Positions 51,443 through 60,162 of a DNA stretch of 64,000 nt are shown piece after piece. Position 1 is the stretch's first letter; each line of letters begins with the position of its first letter. Source of the stretch: Bacteroidota bacterium (GTDB lineage: Bacteria; Bacteroidota; Bacteroidia; Bacteroidales; Paludibacteraceae); NCBI GenBank assembly GCA_023459355.1, contig JAEWUM010000018.1:1-64000 (forward strand), written 5' to 3'. The notes below the pieces were generated by a model, which searched no databases, was not told the DNA's origin, and worked only from the letters and a program-made list of their open reading frames with translations. The translations under genes were made by a program, and so were the position numbers.

Positions 51443-53110
51443 ATGTCAAATCAACAACAACCCGAATATATCTTTGAAAGCAGCTGGGAAGTCTGCAACA
51501 TGGTCGGTGGCATTTACACCGTTTTATCGACCAGAGCCGCGACATTACAAGAAAAATATGGCGACAAATTAGTCTTTATCGGACCCGATGTGTGGTGCGG
51601 AAAACAAAATCCCTATTTTGAGGAACAATCCGACTTATATCCCGAATGGAAAGCTTATACATCGAAAACCTACAACCTCTCGATTCGCATCGGAAGATGG
51701 AAAATTCCGGGTCGCCCCGTTGCTGTGCTCGTAGATTTCTACTACCTGATGATGAAAAAAAACGAGATCTACGGTCATGTATGGGAAACTTCCGGCGTAA
51801 ACTCACTAATGGCTTATGGCGATTATGACGAATCGTCGATGTTCGGGTATGCGTCCGGCATGATCATCGAAAGTTATTATCAGTTTTTCGGACTGAAACC
51901 GGAAATGCCCGTTATTGCTCATTTCAATGAATGGATGACTTCCTTTGGTATTTTTTACATCAAAGAAAAATTGCCGGCAGTGGCAACTGTTTTCACAACA
52001 CATGCTACATCAATAGGACGATCGATTGCCGGCAATCACAAACCACTATACGACTATCTGAATGAGTATTACGGAGATCAGATGGCACAGGAGCTGAACA
52101 TGGTTTCGAAACATTCTACCGAAAAACAAGCCGCTCATCTGGCTGATTGTTTTACTACAGTAAGCAAAATAACGGCAAAAGAATGCGAACAATTACTGGA
52201 CAAAAGGCCTGATGTGATCACTCCCAATGGTTTTGAAGACGATTTCGTACCAAAAGCTAAGGTTTTCAGCCGGAAAAGAAATGAAGCACGAAAGTTACTG
52301 AAACAGGTCGCTGAAAAACTGCTGGGTTATGAACTTAGCGATGATGCGCTGTTCGTGGGCACAGCCGGACGTTACGAATTCAAGAACAAGGGATTGGATG
52401 TTTTTATCGAATCGCTGAAGCACCTCAATGACCGGAAAGATTTGCAAAAACAGATAGTCGCCTTTATCATGGTACCGGCCTGGATAAAAGGCCACCGGGA
52501 AGATTTGGCCAACGTCCTGCTCCATCCCGACCGAAAACTGCACAGTTCAAACAGGATAACCACCCACGATTTGCACGAAACACACCATGACGACGTGATG
52601 AAATCGCTGGAATGGTTTCACCTGAAAAATCTGAAGGAAGAAGCGGTAAAGGTAATTTTTGTGCCTGCATACCTGAATGGGTTCGATGGTATCTTCAACA
52701 AAAGCTATTACGATTTACTCATCGGACTGGACTTAACAGTTTTCCCTTCCTATTATGAACCCTGGGGCTATACTCCGCTCGAAAGTGTGGCTTTTCAGGT
52801 ACCGACTGTCACAACCGACCTGTCTGGTTTCGGGGAATGGGTATCGAACCTGCCGCAGGGAATTGAAACAGGCGTGGGCATCATCCACCGGTCGGACTAC
52901 AACGGACATGAAGTTGCTGTGAAGATTGCAGACATGATTTATCAATTTGCCAACAGTAATCCTGCAACTGTCAAATCCATTCGCGAAAAAGCAGCTGCTA
53001 TCGCCGAAAAAGCGCTCTGGAAACACTTTATCCGGTATTATGAGGAAGCGTATGATTACGCGCTTATAAGAACAAAAAGCGGAAAACGGAAAGCGGAAAA
53101 CGGAGAGTAA
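51443..53110 (+). CDS. Glycogen synthase, GT3 (eukaryote-like) type
   Basis: The 555-residue protein starts at the ATG at 51443; an upstream start would overlap the -7 element TACATTTG (51417-51424). The N-terminal FESSWEVCNMVGGIYTVLSTRA and C-terminal FPSYYEPWGYTPLESVAFQVPTVTTD in pieces are typical of GT3 glycogen synthases rather than bacterial GT5 GlgA. It extends alpha-1,4-glucan from nucleotide glucose. It pairs with the phosphorylase 242 bp downstream. Its last ten residues (SGKRKAENGE) are encoded by heptad repeats. Confidence 0.92.
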   Translation: MSNQQQPEYIFESSWEVCNMVGGIYTVLSTRAATLQEKYGDKLVFIGPDVWCGKQNPYFEEQSDLYPEWKAYTSKTYNLSIRIGRWKIPGRPVAVLVDFYYLMMKKNEIYGHVWETSGVNSLMAYGDYDESSMFGYASGMIIESYYQFFGLKPEMPVIAHFNEWMTSFGIFYIKEKLPAVATVFTTHATSIGRSIAGNHKPLYDYLNEYYGDQMAQELNMVSKHSTEKQAAHLADCFTTVSKITAKECEQLLDKRPDVITPNGFEDDFVPKAKVFSRKRNEARKLLKQVAEKLLGYELSDDALFVGTAGRYEFKNKGLDVFIESLKHLNDRKDLQKQIVAFIMVPAWIKGHREDLANVLLHPDRKLHSSNRITTHDLHETHHDDVMKSLEWFHLKNLKEEAVKVIFVPAYLNGFDGIFNKSYYDLLIGLDLTVFPSYYEPWGYTPLESVAFQVPTVTTDLSGFGEWVSNLPQGIETGVGIIHRSDYNGHEVAVKIADMIYQFANSNPATVKSIREKAAAIAEKALWKHFIRYYEEAYDYALIRTKSGKRKAENGE

Positions 53111-53210
53111 ATAGTGGTTTATATTTTAAGTATTTAGGGTTAGTTGAGATGTTACAGCTATGCACTATTTGTTTGCTTTTCGCTTTACGTTTTCCGCTTT
53201 CCGCTTTTTT
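53076..53210. repeat. Heptad tracts around the GT3 3' end
   Basis: 53076-53116 holds AAAGCGG/AAAACGG heptads that include the GT3 stop codon. 53174-53210 holds the reverse-complement word (TTTCCGC). The two tracts could pair. Confidence 0.8.
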
Positions 53211-53352
53211 CAATCGTTTGCATAAAAAACATATTAATATGTTGTAAAACATGTATTTTATTTGTGTAATTATTATAACTTTGCGAAGTGTATTATAAAA
53301 CATATAATATACTGTTTTCAAATAAAACATTCACCTCAAGCATTTTGAAGTT
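53211..53352. other. AT-rich leader of the phosphorylase gene
   Basis: The segment has a -7 match TAACTTTG (53276-53283) and two palindromes, ACATATTAATATGT (53229-53242) and GTATTAT/ATAATAC (about 53289-53311). It is probably the promoter and operator region for the phosphorylase, but no -33 box or regulator is evident. Confidence 0.45.
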
Positions 53353-55914
53353 ATGAAGATAAAAACAAATTTAGTAAACGATATAAGCTGGAAAGAACTG
53401 AACGTTAAATCCAGCCTCCCGGAAAGTGTAAAGAAACTGGAAGAAATTGCCCGTAATATTTGGTGGGTATGGAACAGCGATGCGAAAAACATGTTTCGCA
53501 CCATCAACGCGGAAGCCTGGAAAGAGGCGGGCTCCAATCCCATCCGCTTACTAAACATCCTGACACACGAAGAATTGACAGCACTGGGTAACGATGCCGC
53601 TTTTGTCAGAAAACTGGATGGCATTTACGAACGGTTTACCCAATATATGAATACTCCGTTCAACACCGAAAAGCCTTCTGTCGCTTATTTCAGCATGGAA
53701 TATGGTCTGACTGAAATTCTGAAAATATATTCAGGTGGTTTAGGCGTGCTGGCAGGAGATTATTTGAAAGAAGCAAGTGACTGCGCCATCAACATGACTG
53801 CCATCGGCTTTTTATATCGGTATGGCTATTTTACCCAATCGCTTTCGGTCGACGGACAACAGGTTGCCGTATACGAGCCACAAAACTTCAATTCGCTGCC
53901 GATTGAGCAGGTCAAGGACACCAACGACAACCCGGTCATGGTGGAAGTACCTTATCCCGACAGAACAGTTTATGCATATCTCTGGAAAGTTTCCGTTGGA
54001 CGCATTAAGCTTTATTTATTGGATACTGACAACGACATGAACAGCGAGTTCGACCGCCCAATTACCCATCAGCTTTATGGTGGTGACTGGGAACACCGGT
54101 TGAAACAGGAAATCATGCTGGGCATCGGAGGTATCCTGGCCTTGCAAAAATTAGGCATCGAGAAACAGGTTTATCACTGCAACGAAGGGCACGCCGCCCT
54201 CATCAACGTGCAACGCCTGGTGGACTACATGGCGGCCGGACTTACACACAATCAGGCATTGGAAGTGGTTCGCGCCAGTTCTCTCTATACAGTACACACA
54301 CCCGTTCCGGCCGGACACGACAGCTTTACAGAAGAGCTTTTCATGAAATACATGAGCACTTACCCTGCTAAACTGCAAATCAACTGGGATGAATTCATCG
54401 ATATGGGCCGGGAACACCCGGGCAACAAAGAAGAAAAGTTCTCCATGAGCGTGTTTGCCTGCAACACCAGTCAGGAAGTCAACGGCGTTAGCTGGTTGCA
54501 CGGCAAGGTTTCACAGGAAATGTTCAACCCTATCTGGAAAGGTTATTTTCCACAGGAACTGCATGTCAACTATGTAACCAACGGAGTACACCTACCAACA
54601 TGGACAGCTTCAGAATGGAAAAAAGTATATGAAAAATACTTCTCACCTGAATTTTACAATGACCAGTCAAACCCCAAAATATGGCAGGCAGTCTATCAAA
54701 TTCCGGATCAGGTAATCTGGGACACGCGCATGTTCCTGAAAAACAGATTAGTCAATTTTATTAAGGAACAATTTGAAGACAACTGGTTTAAAAATCAGGG
54801 AGATCCATCCCGCATTGTTTCTATACTCGACTCCATCAATCCGAATGCACTGATTATCGGTTTCGGTCGCCGGTTCGCAACTTATAAACGTGCGCATTTG
54901 CTGTTTACCGACCTCGAAAGGTTAGAAAAAATTGTGAACAACCCGCAAAAACCGGTTCAGTTCCTGTTTACAGGAAAAGCGCACCCCGCTGATGGCGGCG
55001 GACAAAACCTCATCAAACGCATCGTGGAAATTTCACGTATGCCTCAGTTCCTGGGTAAAATTATCTTCCTGGAAAATTACGACATGAGGTTGGCCAAACG
55101 ATTAATCTCCGGTGTGGATATTTGGTTGAATACCCCTACCCGTCCTCTTGAGGCTTCAGGCACATCCGGCGAAAAAGCTCAAATGAACGGCGTATTAAAT
55201 TTCTCAGTATTAGACGGATGGTGGCTTGAAGGCTATGTAAAAGGAGCCGGCTGGGCGTTGACAGACAAACGCACCTATGAAAACCAGGAACATCAGGATC
55301 AGTTGGATGCGGCAACGATATACAGCATGCTCGAAAATGAAATCATCCCGTTATACTACGCTAAAAACACCAAAGGCTTTGCTACGGAGTGGATTCAGTA
55401 TATCAAGAATTCAATTGCACAAATCAACCCAAGGTTTACCACCAAAAGGATGATAGATGACTATCAGAATAAATTCTACTTCAAGTTAGCCAAACGTTCG
55501 GCCATGCTGAAAGAAAACAACTTCGCAAAAGCGAAGGAAATAGCTGCTTGGAAAGAAAACATGGCTTCTAAATGGCATGAGATTGAAGTAAGCGAAGTTA
55601 ATATTCCTGAAAATTTAATTCACGACCCGCATGTGGGTGAAGATTATCCTTTAGAGGTGGTTATCGACACAAAAGGACTGAACGACAAAGGAATAGGAGT
55701 AGAATTAGTGGTGGTCAAGAAAGACAAAAACAACAAAGACCTGCTCCACGATGTAGAAGAACTAAATCTGGTTCGTACTGACGGTTCAAAAATGTATTTC
55801 AGCATGGATTACCAGATGAATCTGGCAGGTTCATTCAAATATGCATTCCGGATGTTCCCGAAAAATGAGGATTTACCTCACCGCCAGGACTTCTGTTATG
55901 TGCGTTGGATTTAG
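53353..55914 (+). CDS. glgP: Alpha-glucan (glycogen) phosphorylase
   Basis: The 853-residue GT35 enzyme has an N-terminal DUF3417-type segment (about 10-100, EIARNIWWVWNSDAKNMF) followed by the phosphorylase core. Pieces are YFSMEYGLTEILKIYSGGLGVLAGD, HCNEGHAAL, FGRRFATYKRAHL, and the PLP-lysine region EASGTSGEKAQMNG. It releases glucose-1-phosphate from glycogen or maltodextrin. It forms a synthesis/degradation pair with the GT3 synthase and works with the GH77 enzyme at 16563. Confidence 0.94.
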   Translation: MKIKTNLVNDISWKELNVKSSLPESVKKLEEIARNIWWVWNSDAKNMFRTINAEAWKEAGSNPIRLLNILTHEELTALGNDAAFVRKLDGIYERFTQYMNTPFNTEKPSVAYFSMEYGLTEILKIYSGGLGVLAGDYLKEASDCAINMTAIGFLYRYGYFTQSLSVDGQQVAVYEPQNFNSLPIEQVKDTNDNPVMVEVPYPDRTVYAYLWKVSVGRIKLYLLDTDNDMNSEFDRPITHQLYGGDWEHRLKQEIMLGIGGILALQKLGIEKQVYHCNEGHAALINVQRLVDYMAAGLTHNQALEVVRASSLYTVHTPVPAGHDSFTEELFMKYMSTYPAKLQINWDEFIDMGREHPGNKEEKFSMSVFACNTSQEVNGVSWLHGKVSQEMFNPIWKGYFPQELHVNYVTNGVHLPTWTASEWKKVYEKYFSPEFYNDQSNPKIWQAVYQIPDQVIWDTRMFLKNRLVNFIKEQFEDNWFKNQGDPSRIVSILDSINPNALIIGFGRRFATYKRAHLLFTDLERLEKIVNNPQKPVQFLFTGKAHPADGGGQNLIKRIVEISRMPQFLGKIIFLENYDMRLAKRLISGVDIWLNTPTRPLEASGTSGEKAQMNGVLNFSVLDGWWLEGYVKGAGWALTDKRTYENQEHQDQLDAATIYSMLENEIIPLYYAKNTKGFATEWIQYIKNSIAQINPRFTTKRMIDDYQNKFYFKLAKRSAMLKENNFAKAKEIAAWKENMASKWHEIEVSEVNIPENLIHDPHVGEDYPLEVVIDTKGLNDKGIGVELVVVKKDKNNKDLLHDVEELNLVRTDGSKMYFSMDYQMNLAGSFKYAFRMFPKNEDLPHRQDFCYVRWI

Positions 55915-55928
55915 TTTTTAAATTAATA

Positions 55929-56117
55929 AACCTTATTTTTAACCTTATTTTCTTACTGAACAACCTTAGTAGCAGATGATTAACCCCGATAACCAAAACC
56001 TTATTACCTTATTTCTACATTTTTAAATGAAAATAAGGTAATAAGGTCAGATAGGGTTTGTTTTAAATTTCTGCTACTAAGGTTGTTCAGTAAGAAAATA
56101 AGGTCAAAAATAAGGTT
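55929..56117. repeat. 48-bp inverted repeat, 189-bp element
   Basis: Arms 55929-55976 and 56070-56117 are reverse complements with one mismatch in 48. The spacer holds a smaller inverted pair (ACCTTATTACCTTATTTC and GAAATAAGGTAATAAGGT-like words). The element is built from AAATAAGGT words and lies between the convergent glgP and tgt genes. It could act as a terminator or be a mobile palindromic element. Confidence 0.88.
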
Positions 56118-56156
56118 TTGTCTTCAAATTTTAAAGGAGAATTAACGCTCAATAAA

Positions 56157-57287
56157 CTAAAGCCGCTTAGCTAGTCTAAATATCATTTCACTTTTCCACG
56201 AAGAAAAAGTTCCTTGTATAATTTGTTTACGCGCTTCACCCACGAGCCATAAATAGAATGCCAAATTATGTATAGATGCTATCTGCATGGCCAGCAATTC
56301 CTTGCTGATGAAAAGATGCCGTAAATACGCTTTCGTGTATGCATGATCTACATACGAAGTTCCATTGACATCCAACGGAGAAAAATCATTTTTCCATTTC
56401 TCGTTCCGCATATTCATAATTCCTTCGGATGTAAACAACATACCATTACGACCATTGCGGGTAGGCATCACACAATCGAACATATCTACGCCCCTTTCAA
56501 TGGCCTCAAGGATGTTTTGAGGTGTACCTACCCCCATCAGGTAACGGGGTTTATCTTTTGGTAGAATTTCGTTAACCACCTCAATCATTTCATACATTTT
56601 ATGAGTAGGTTCGCCAACAGCCAAACCACCAATGGCATTTCCTTCCCGTCCCAGCGAAGCCACAAATTCGGCCGATTGTTTTCTCAAATCGGGATAAACA
56701 CAACCTTGCACGATAGGAAAAAAAGTTTGCGAATAGCCGTATTTACCTTCTGTTTCATCAAAATGTTTCACCCCCCTTTTTAACCACTGATGAGTCAACG
56801 CGAGAGACTTTTTCGCATAATCATAAGGCGCATCGCCCGGAGGACACTCATCGAATGCCATCATGATGTCAGCGCCGATCACCCGCTGTATATCCACCAC
56901 ATTTTCAGGCGTAAACAAGTGCTTGCTACCATCTATGTGAGAGCGAAAATACGCGCCTTCTTCTTTCAACTTCCGATTAGCCGACAACGAGAAAACCTGA
57001 TATCCACCACTATCCGTAAGAATAGGTCTGTCCCAACCATTAAATTTATGCAAACCTCCGGCCTGCTCCAGCACTTCCAACCCAGGCCTTAAATATAAAT
57101 GGTAAGTATTTCCCAGAATAATTTGTGCTTTGATATCTTCTTTCAGTTCATGAAAATGCACTGCTTTTACAGAAGCAACAGTACCCACCGGCATGAATAT
57201 CGGCGTTTCAATCGTTCCGTGATCGGTTGTTATCAATCCCGTACGGGCGTTGGAATTTTTATCGGTTTGTAGAAGGGTGAAGTTCAT
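56157..57287 (-). CDS. tgt: tRNA-guanine transglycosylase lacking Zn cysteines
   Basis: The 376-residue enzyme carries the catalytic bases Asp92 (LTDSGGYQVFS) and nucleophile Asp271 (DMFDCVMPTRNGRNG). It inserts preQ1 into tRNA position 34 on the queuosine pathway. In E. coli Tgt, a zinc site is made by three Cys in ECDCYTC and a downstream His. Here the aligned positions are Gly309, Ser311 and Asp314, and only His340 (IHNLAFY) remains. The rest of the fold looks normal. It is the last gene of a panC-panD-hisH-tgt run, 89 bp after hisH. Confidence 0.92.
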   Translation of the reverse strand: MNFTLLQTDKNSNARTGLITTDHGTIETPIFMPVGTVASVKAVHFHELKEDIKAQIILGNTYHLYLRPGLEVLEQAGGLHKFNGWDRPILTDSGGYQVFSLSANRKLKEEGAYFRSHIDGSKHLFTPENVVDIQRVIGADIMMAFDECPPGDAPYDYAKKSLALTHQWLKRGVKHFDETEGKYGYSQTFFPIVQGCVYPDLRKQSAEFVASLGREGNAIGGLAVGEPTHKMYEMIEVVNEILPKDKPRYLMGVGTPQNILEAIERGVDMFDCVMPTRNGRNGMLFTSEGIMNMRNEKWKNDFSPLDVNGTSYVDHAYTKAYLRHLFISKELLAMQIASIHNLAFYLWLVGEARKQIIQGTFSSWKSEMIFRLAKRL

Positions 57288-57305
57288 AAAAATTTTAATG
57301 TGTTT

Positions 57306-57404
57306 AAAGCGGAAAGCGGAGAACTGAAAGCGGAAAGCTATTTCTCAAAAACAAATTTCATCTTCGCTATTTGCTTTCAGTTTTCCGCTTTCCGCTCACC
57401 GCTT
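57306..57404. repeat. Heptad tracts at hisH 3' end and tgt 5' side
   Basis: 57306-57340 reads AAAGCGG/AGAACTG heptads on the plus strand, and 57362-57404 reads the complementary TTTCCGC/TTTTCAG words. The second tract encodes the last residues and stop of hisH. Confidence 0.8.
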
Positions 57405-57991
57405 AAACTTATGAAGTTTCTTAAAATCCGCTCCCCTACATCCCCCGATTTTTCAGGATGGAATTGCACGGCAAAGAAATTATCTTTTTGAATGGCAGCG
57501 CTGTAGGACTGGATATAATCGGTTGTCGCGATGGCATTCTCACATTTTTCAACATAATAGCCATGCACGAAATACATAAAAGCATCTTCATCTACCCCTT
57601 TAAACAAAGGCGATTTCAGGGAAGTAATGTTATTCCAGCCGATTTGCGGGACTTTAAAGCCAACTGTTTCGGGAAATTTCAACACCTTTTGATCAAAGAT
57701 GCCCAGACATTTTGTATTATTTTCTTCAGAAAAGGCACACATCAGCTGCATACCCAGACAAATACCCAACACGGGCTGCTTCAGCGACTGAATTAACTCC
57801 ACCATACCCCGTTGTTCGAGATATTGCATGGCTGAAGAAGCTTCACCGACACCAGGGAAAATCACCCGGTCGGCATTCCGTATTTCATCATGATTATCGG
57901 TAACAACCGCTTCAACACCAATACGCTCCAAAGCGAAAAGTACCGAACGAATATTACCGGCGTTATATTTGATAATAACCGTTTTACTCAC
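57377..57991 (-). CDS. hisH: Imidazole glycerol phosphate synthase, glutaminase subunit
   Basis: The 204-residue class-I glutamine amidotransferase begins with the HisH signature YNAGNIRSV. It has nucleophile Cys in VLGICLGMQLM and the catalytic His-Pro-Glu in VQFHPEKSGD. It supplies ammonia to HisF in histidine synthesis. No other his gene is adjacent; it overlaps panD by 4 bp instead. Its C-terminal GERKAEN is encoded by heptad repeats, so the original end of the gene was probably replaced. Confidence 0.92.
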   Translation of the reverse strand: MSKTVIIKYNAGNIRSVLFALERIGVEAVVTDNHDEIRNADRVIFPGVGEASSAMQYLEQRGMVELIQSLKQPVLGICLGMQLMCAFSEENNTKCLGIFDQKVLKFPETVGFKVPQIGWNNITSLKSPLFKGVDEDAFMYFVHGYYVEKCENAIATTDYIQSYSAAIQKDNFFAVQFHPEKSGDVGERILRNFISLSGERKAEN

Positions 57992-58341
57992 TGAACAAGT
58001 TTATTTGTTTTCGTATCGGGAAAAACTACGGCAGGTTTAAACGTTTTCGCTGCTTCAAAATCCATCATCGCATAAGCCATGATGATTACGACATCTCCGG
58101 TCTGAACCAGACGGGCAGCAGCCCCGTTGATACAAATGACGCCAGATCCCCTTTCACCGGTAATCACGTAAGTTTCAAACCTGGCTCCGTTGTTATTATT
58201 CACAATCACCACCTTTTCATTCGGAATTATATTGGCTGCATCCATCAAATCAGCATCAATAGTAATACTGCCGATATAGTTCAGATTGGATTCGGTAATC
58301 GAAACCCGGTGAATCTTTGATTTTAATACTGTTACGAACAT
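57988..58341 (-). CDS. panD: Aspartate 1-decarboxylase
   Basis: The 117-residue pyruvoyl enzyme has self-cleavage site Gly-Ser in LNYIGSITID (around residue 25), which creates the pyruvoyl group. It makes beta-alanine for pantothenate. It overlaps panC by 10 bp and hisH by 4 bp. Confidence 0.96.
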   Translation of the reverse strand: MFVTVLKSKIHRVSITESNLNYIGSITIDADLMDAANIIPNEKVVIVNNNNGARFETYVITGERGSGVICINGAAARLVQTGDVVIIMAYAMMDFEAAKTFKPAVVFPDTKTNKLVQ

Positions 58342-59180
58342 CTGATATTATCTATTAACCTTACTTCCCCGCAATAAACCGCGATACAGCCTACGGTAGG
58401 TTTTTCCCAGTTTATTGCCGGTTGCAGGGTTTTTGTATTGGCTATTTCAAAATATTCAAGCTCTAATCCCTGAATCTGATTAATCTCATTCTCAACCCAT
58501 TGTTTTAACTTTTCAGGAGAATATGATGGCACAAAGTTACGACATTCAAATAAAACTTTTGATATTCCGGCGGCAATTTTTCGTTGTTCCGGTGTTAATC
58601 TTTCGTTACGGCTGCTCATTGCCAAGCCCGACGCTTCTCTAACAATCGGACAATCAACTATTTGAATATCAAAACCCATCAAATCAGTCATACGGTGTAT
58701 GATAGACAACTGCTGAAAATCCTTTTCTCCGAAATAAGCTCTTTGCGGTTTTACCAGACTGAAAAGTTTACTTACAATCTGCACTACTCCGTTGAAATGT
58801 CCTGGTCTGAACTGACCCTCCATCACCAGATCCAACCCTCCGAAATCGAATTCAAAGGTTTTTTGAAGCTCTTCTTCCGTATAAATAGCCTCCTTCGACG
58901 GCGCAAAAATCAAATCACATCCCGACATACGCAACAACTGAGCATCTTTATCAATATCCCGCGGATATTTCTCCAAATCAACCGGGTTGTTGAACTGAGT
59001 CGGGTTGACAAACACGCTTACTACCGTATAATCATTTTCAAACACCGATTGTTTAACCAAGCTGATATGACCTGCATGCAAAGCCCCCATAGTCGGTACA
59101 AATCCGATGCGCTTATTTCCTGTTGAACGGACAGCTGCAAGCGTTTTTTCCAGACTATCCGTGGTATTAACTATAATCAT
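58332..59180 (-). CDS. panC: Pantothenate synthetase
   Basis: The 282-residue ATP-dependent ligase has the HIGH-like motif MGALHAGHISLVK, FVNPTQFN, and FGEKDFQQL. It joins pantoate and beta-alanine, the product of PanD. It is the first gene of the minus-strand unit. A -7 match TATTTTTG is at 59214-59207. Confidence 0.96.
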   Translation of the reverse strand: MIIVNTTDSLEKTLAAVRSTGNKRIGFVPTMGALHAGHISLVKQSVFENDYTVVSVFVNPTQFNNPVDLEKYPRDIDKDAQLLRMSGCDLIFAPSKEAIYTEEELQKTFEFDFGGLDLVMEGQFRPGHFNGVVQIVSKLFSLVKPQRAYFGEKDFQQLSIIHRMTDLMGFDIQIVDCPIVREASGLAMSSRNERLTPEQRKIAAGISKVLFECRNFVPSYSPEKLKQWVENEINQIQGLELEYFEIANTKTLQPAINWEKPTVGCIAVYCGEVRLIDNIRCS

Positions 59181-59319
59181 GTTTCAATTAATTCATAAAA
59201 AGTCTGCAAAAATACAAAAACTTATCGGGATTCATTCCGAAAAATCTTTATTCCAATTTTTTTCTGTATCTTTGCATGTTCATTTATAAAATATTAAATA
59301 AGCAAGGCTTATCATTTGC

Positions 59320-60132
59320 ATGAAAAAAGTCAATAAAGTTCTCTACATTTCCCAGGAAATTTTTCCTTACTTACCGGAATCTCCAATCGCGAATATGGGC
59401 CGATATCTGCCTCAGGCTATCCAGGACAGGGGACGGGAAACCCGCACTTTCATGCCCAAATTCGGGGCAATCAATGAGCGCAGAAATCAGTTACACGAAG
59501 TAATCAGATTATCCGGCATGAATTTAATCATCGACGACACCGACCATCCGCTGATTATCAAGGTTGCATCCATTCAGGCCGCCCGGTTACAGGTGTATTT
59601 TATTGACAACGAAGATTTCTTCCAGCGCAAACATACGATTACGGATGAAAACGGGGAAGAGTATAGCGACAATGACGAACGTACTATTTTCTTCATCCGC
59701 GGTGTAATGGAGACTGTAAAAAAATTGCGATGGACGCCGGATGTAATCCATTGTCTGGGCTGGATGACTGCACTGGCTCCTTTATACATCAAAAAAGCTT
59801 ACAATCAGGATCCTTTCTTTAAAAATTCCAAAGTCATTTACTCTTTGTTTGCTGATGATTTTAAAAATCCATTCCGCGGACTGTTTGCTGATAAATTGCT
59901 ACTTGAAGGTATCGAAAAAACTGATTTAACCTCTTTACAAGGCAATGAAATTGACTTTGTTTCGTTAAATAAACTCGCCATCGATTATGCCGATGGCATT
60001 ATCCAGTCGGTGCCGGGAACAAATGAACAGGTATTGGAATACATCCGGGAGAAGAAGAAGAAATTTCTTCCTTACAAACACGATGAGGATTATGCCGATG
60101 ATTATGTGAGATTTTATGACAGTGTTAGTTAA
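59320..60132 (+). CDS. Half-size GT5 glycogen/starch synthase homologue
   Basis: The 270-residue protein matches only the N-terminal Rossmann half of GT5 starch/glycogen synthases (VLYISQEIFPYLPESPIANMGR in pieces, VYFIDNEDFFQRK, and PDVIHCLGWMTALAPLYIK). The C-terminal half, which carries most nucleotide-sugar contacts, is absent, and the frame ends naturally without any downstream remnant. The K-x-G-G-L ADP-glucose loop near the N-terminus is replaced by ESPIANMG. A scaffold or regulatory role is more likely than full catalysis. The same gene beside panC and DUF4270 occurs in Bacteroides. A -7 match TATCTTTG is at 59267-59274. Confidence 0.82.
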   Translation: MKKVNKVLYISQEIFPYLPESPIANMGRYLPQAIQDRGRETRTFMPKFGAINERRNQLHEVIRLSGMNLIIDDTDHPLIIKVASIQAARLQVYFIDNEDFFQRKHTITDENGEEYSDNDERTIFFIRGVMETVKKLRWTPDVIHCLGWMTALAPLYIKKAYNQDPFFKNSKVIYSLFADDFKNPFRGLFADKLLLEGIEKTDLTSLQGNEIDFVSLNKLAIDYADGIIQSVPGTNEQVLEYIREKKKKFLPYKHDEDYADDYVRFYDSVS

Positions 60133-60162
60133 CTAAAAGATTTATTTATATCTTTTTTTTAT

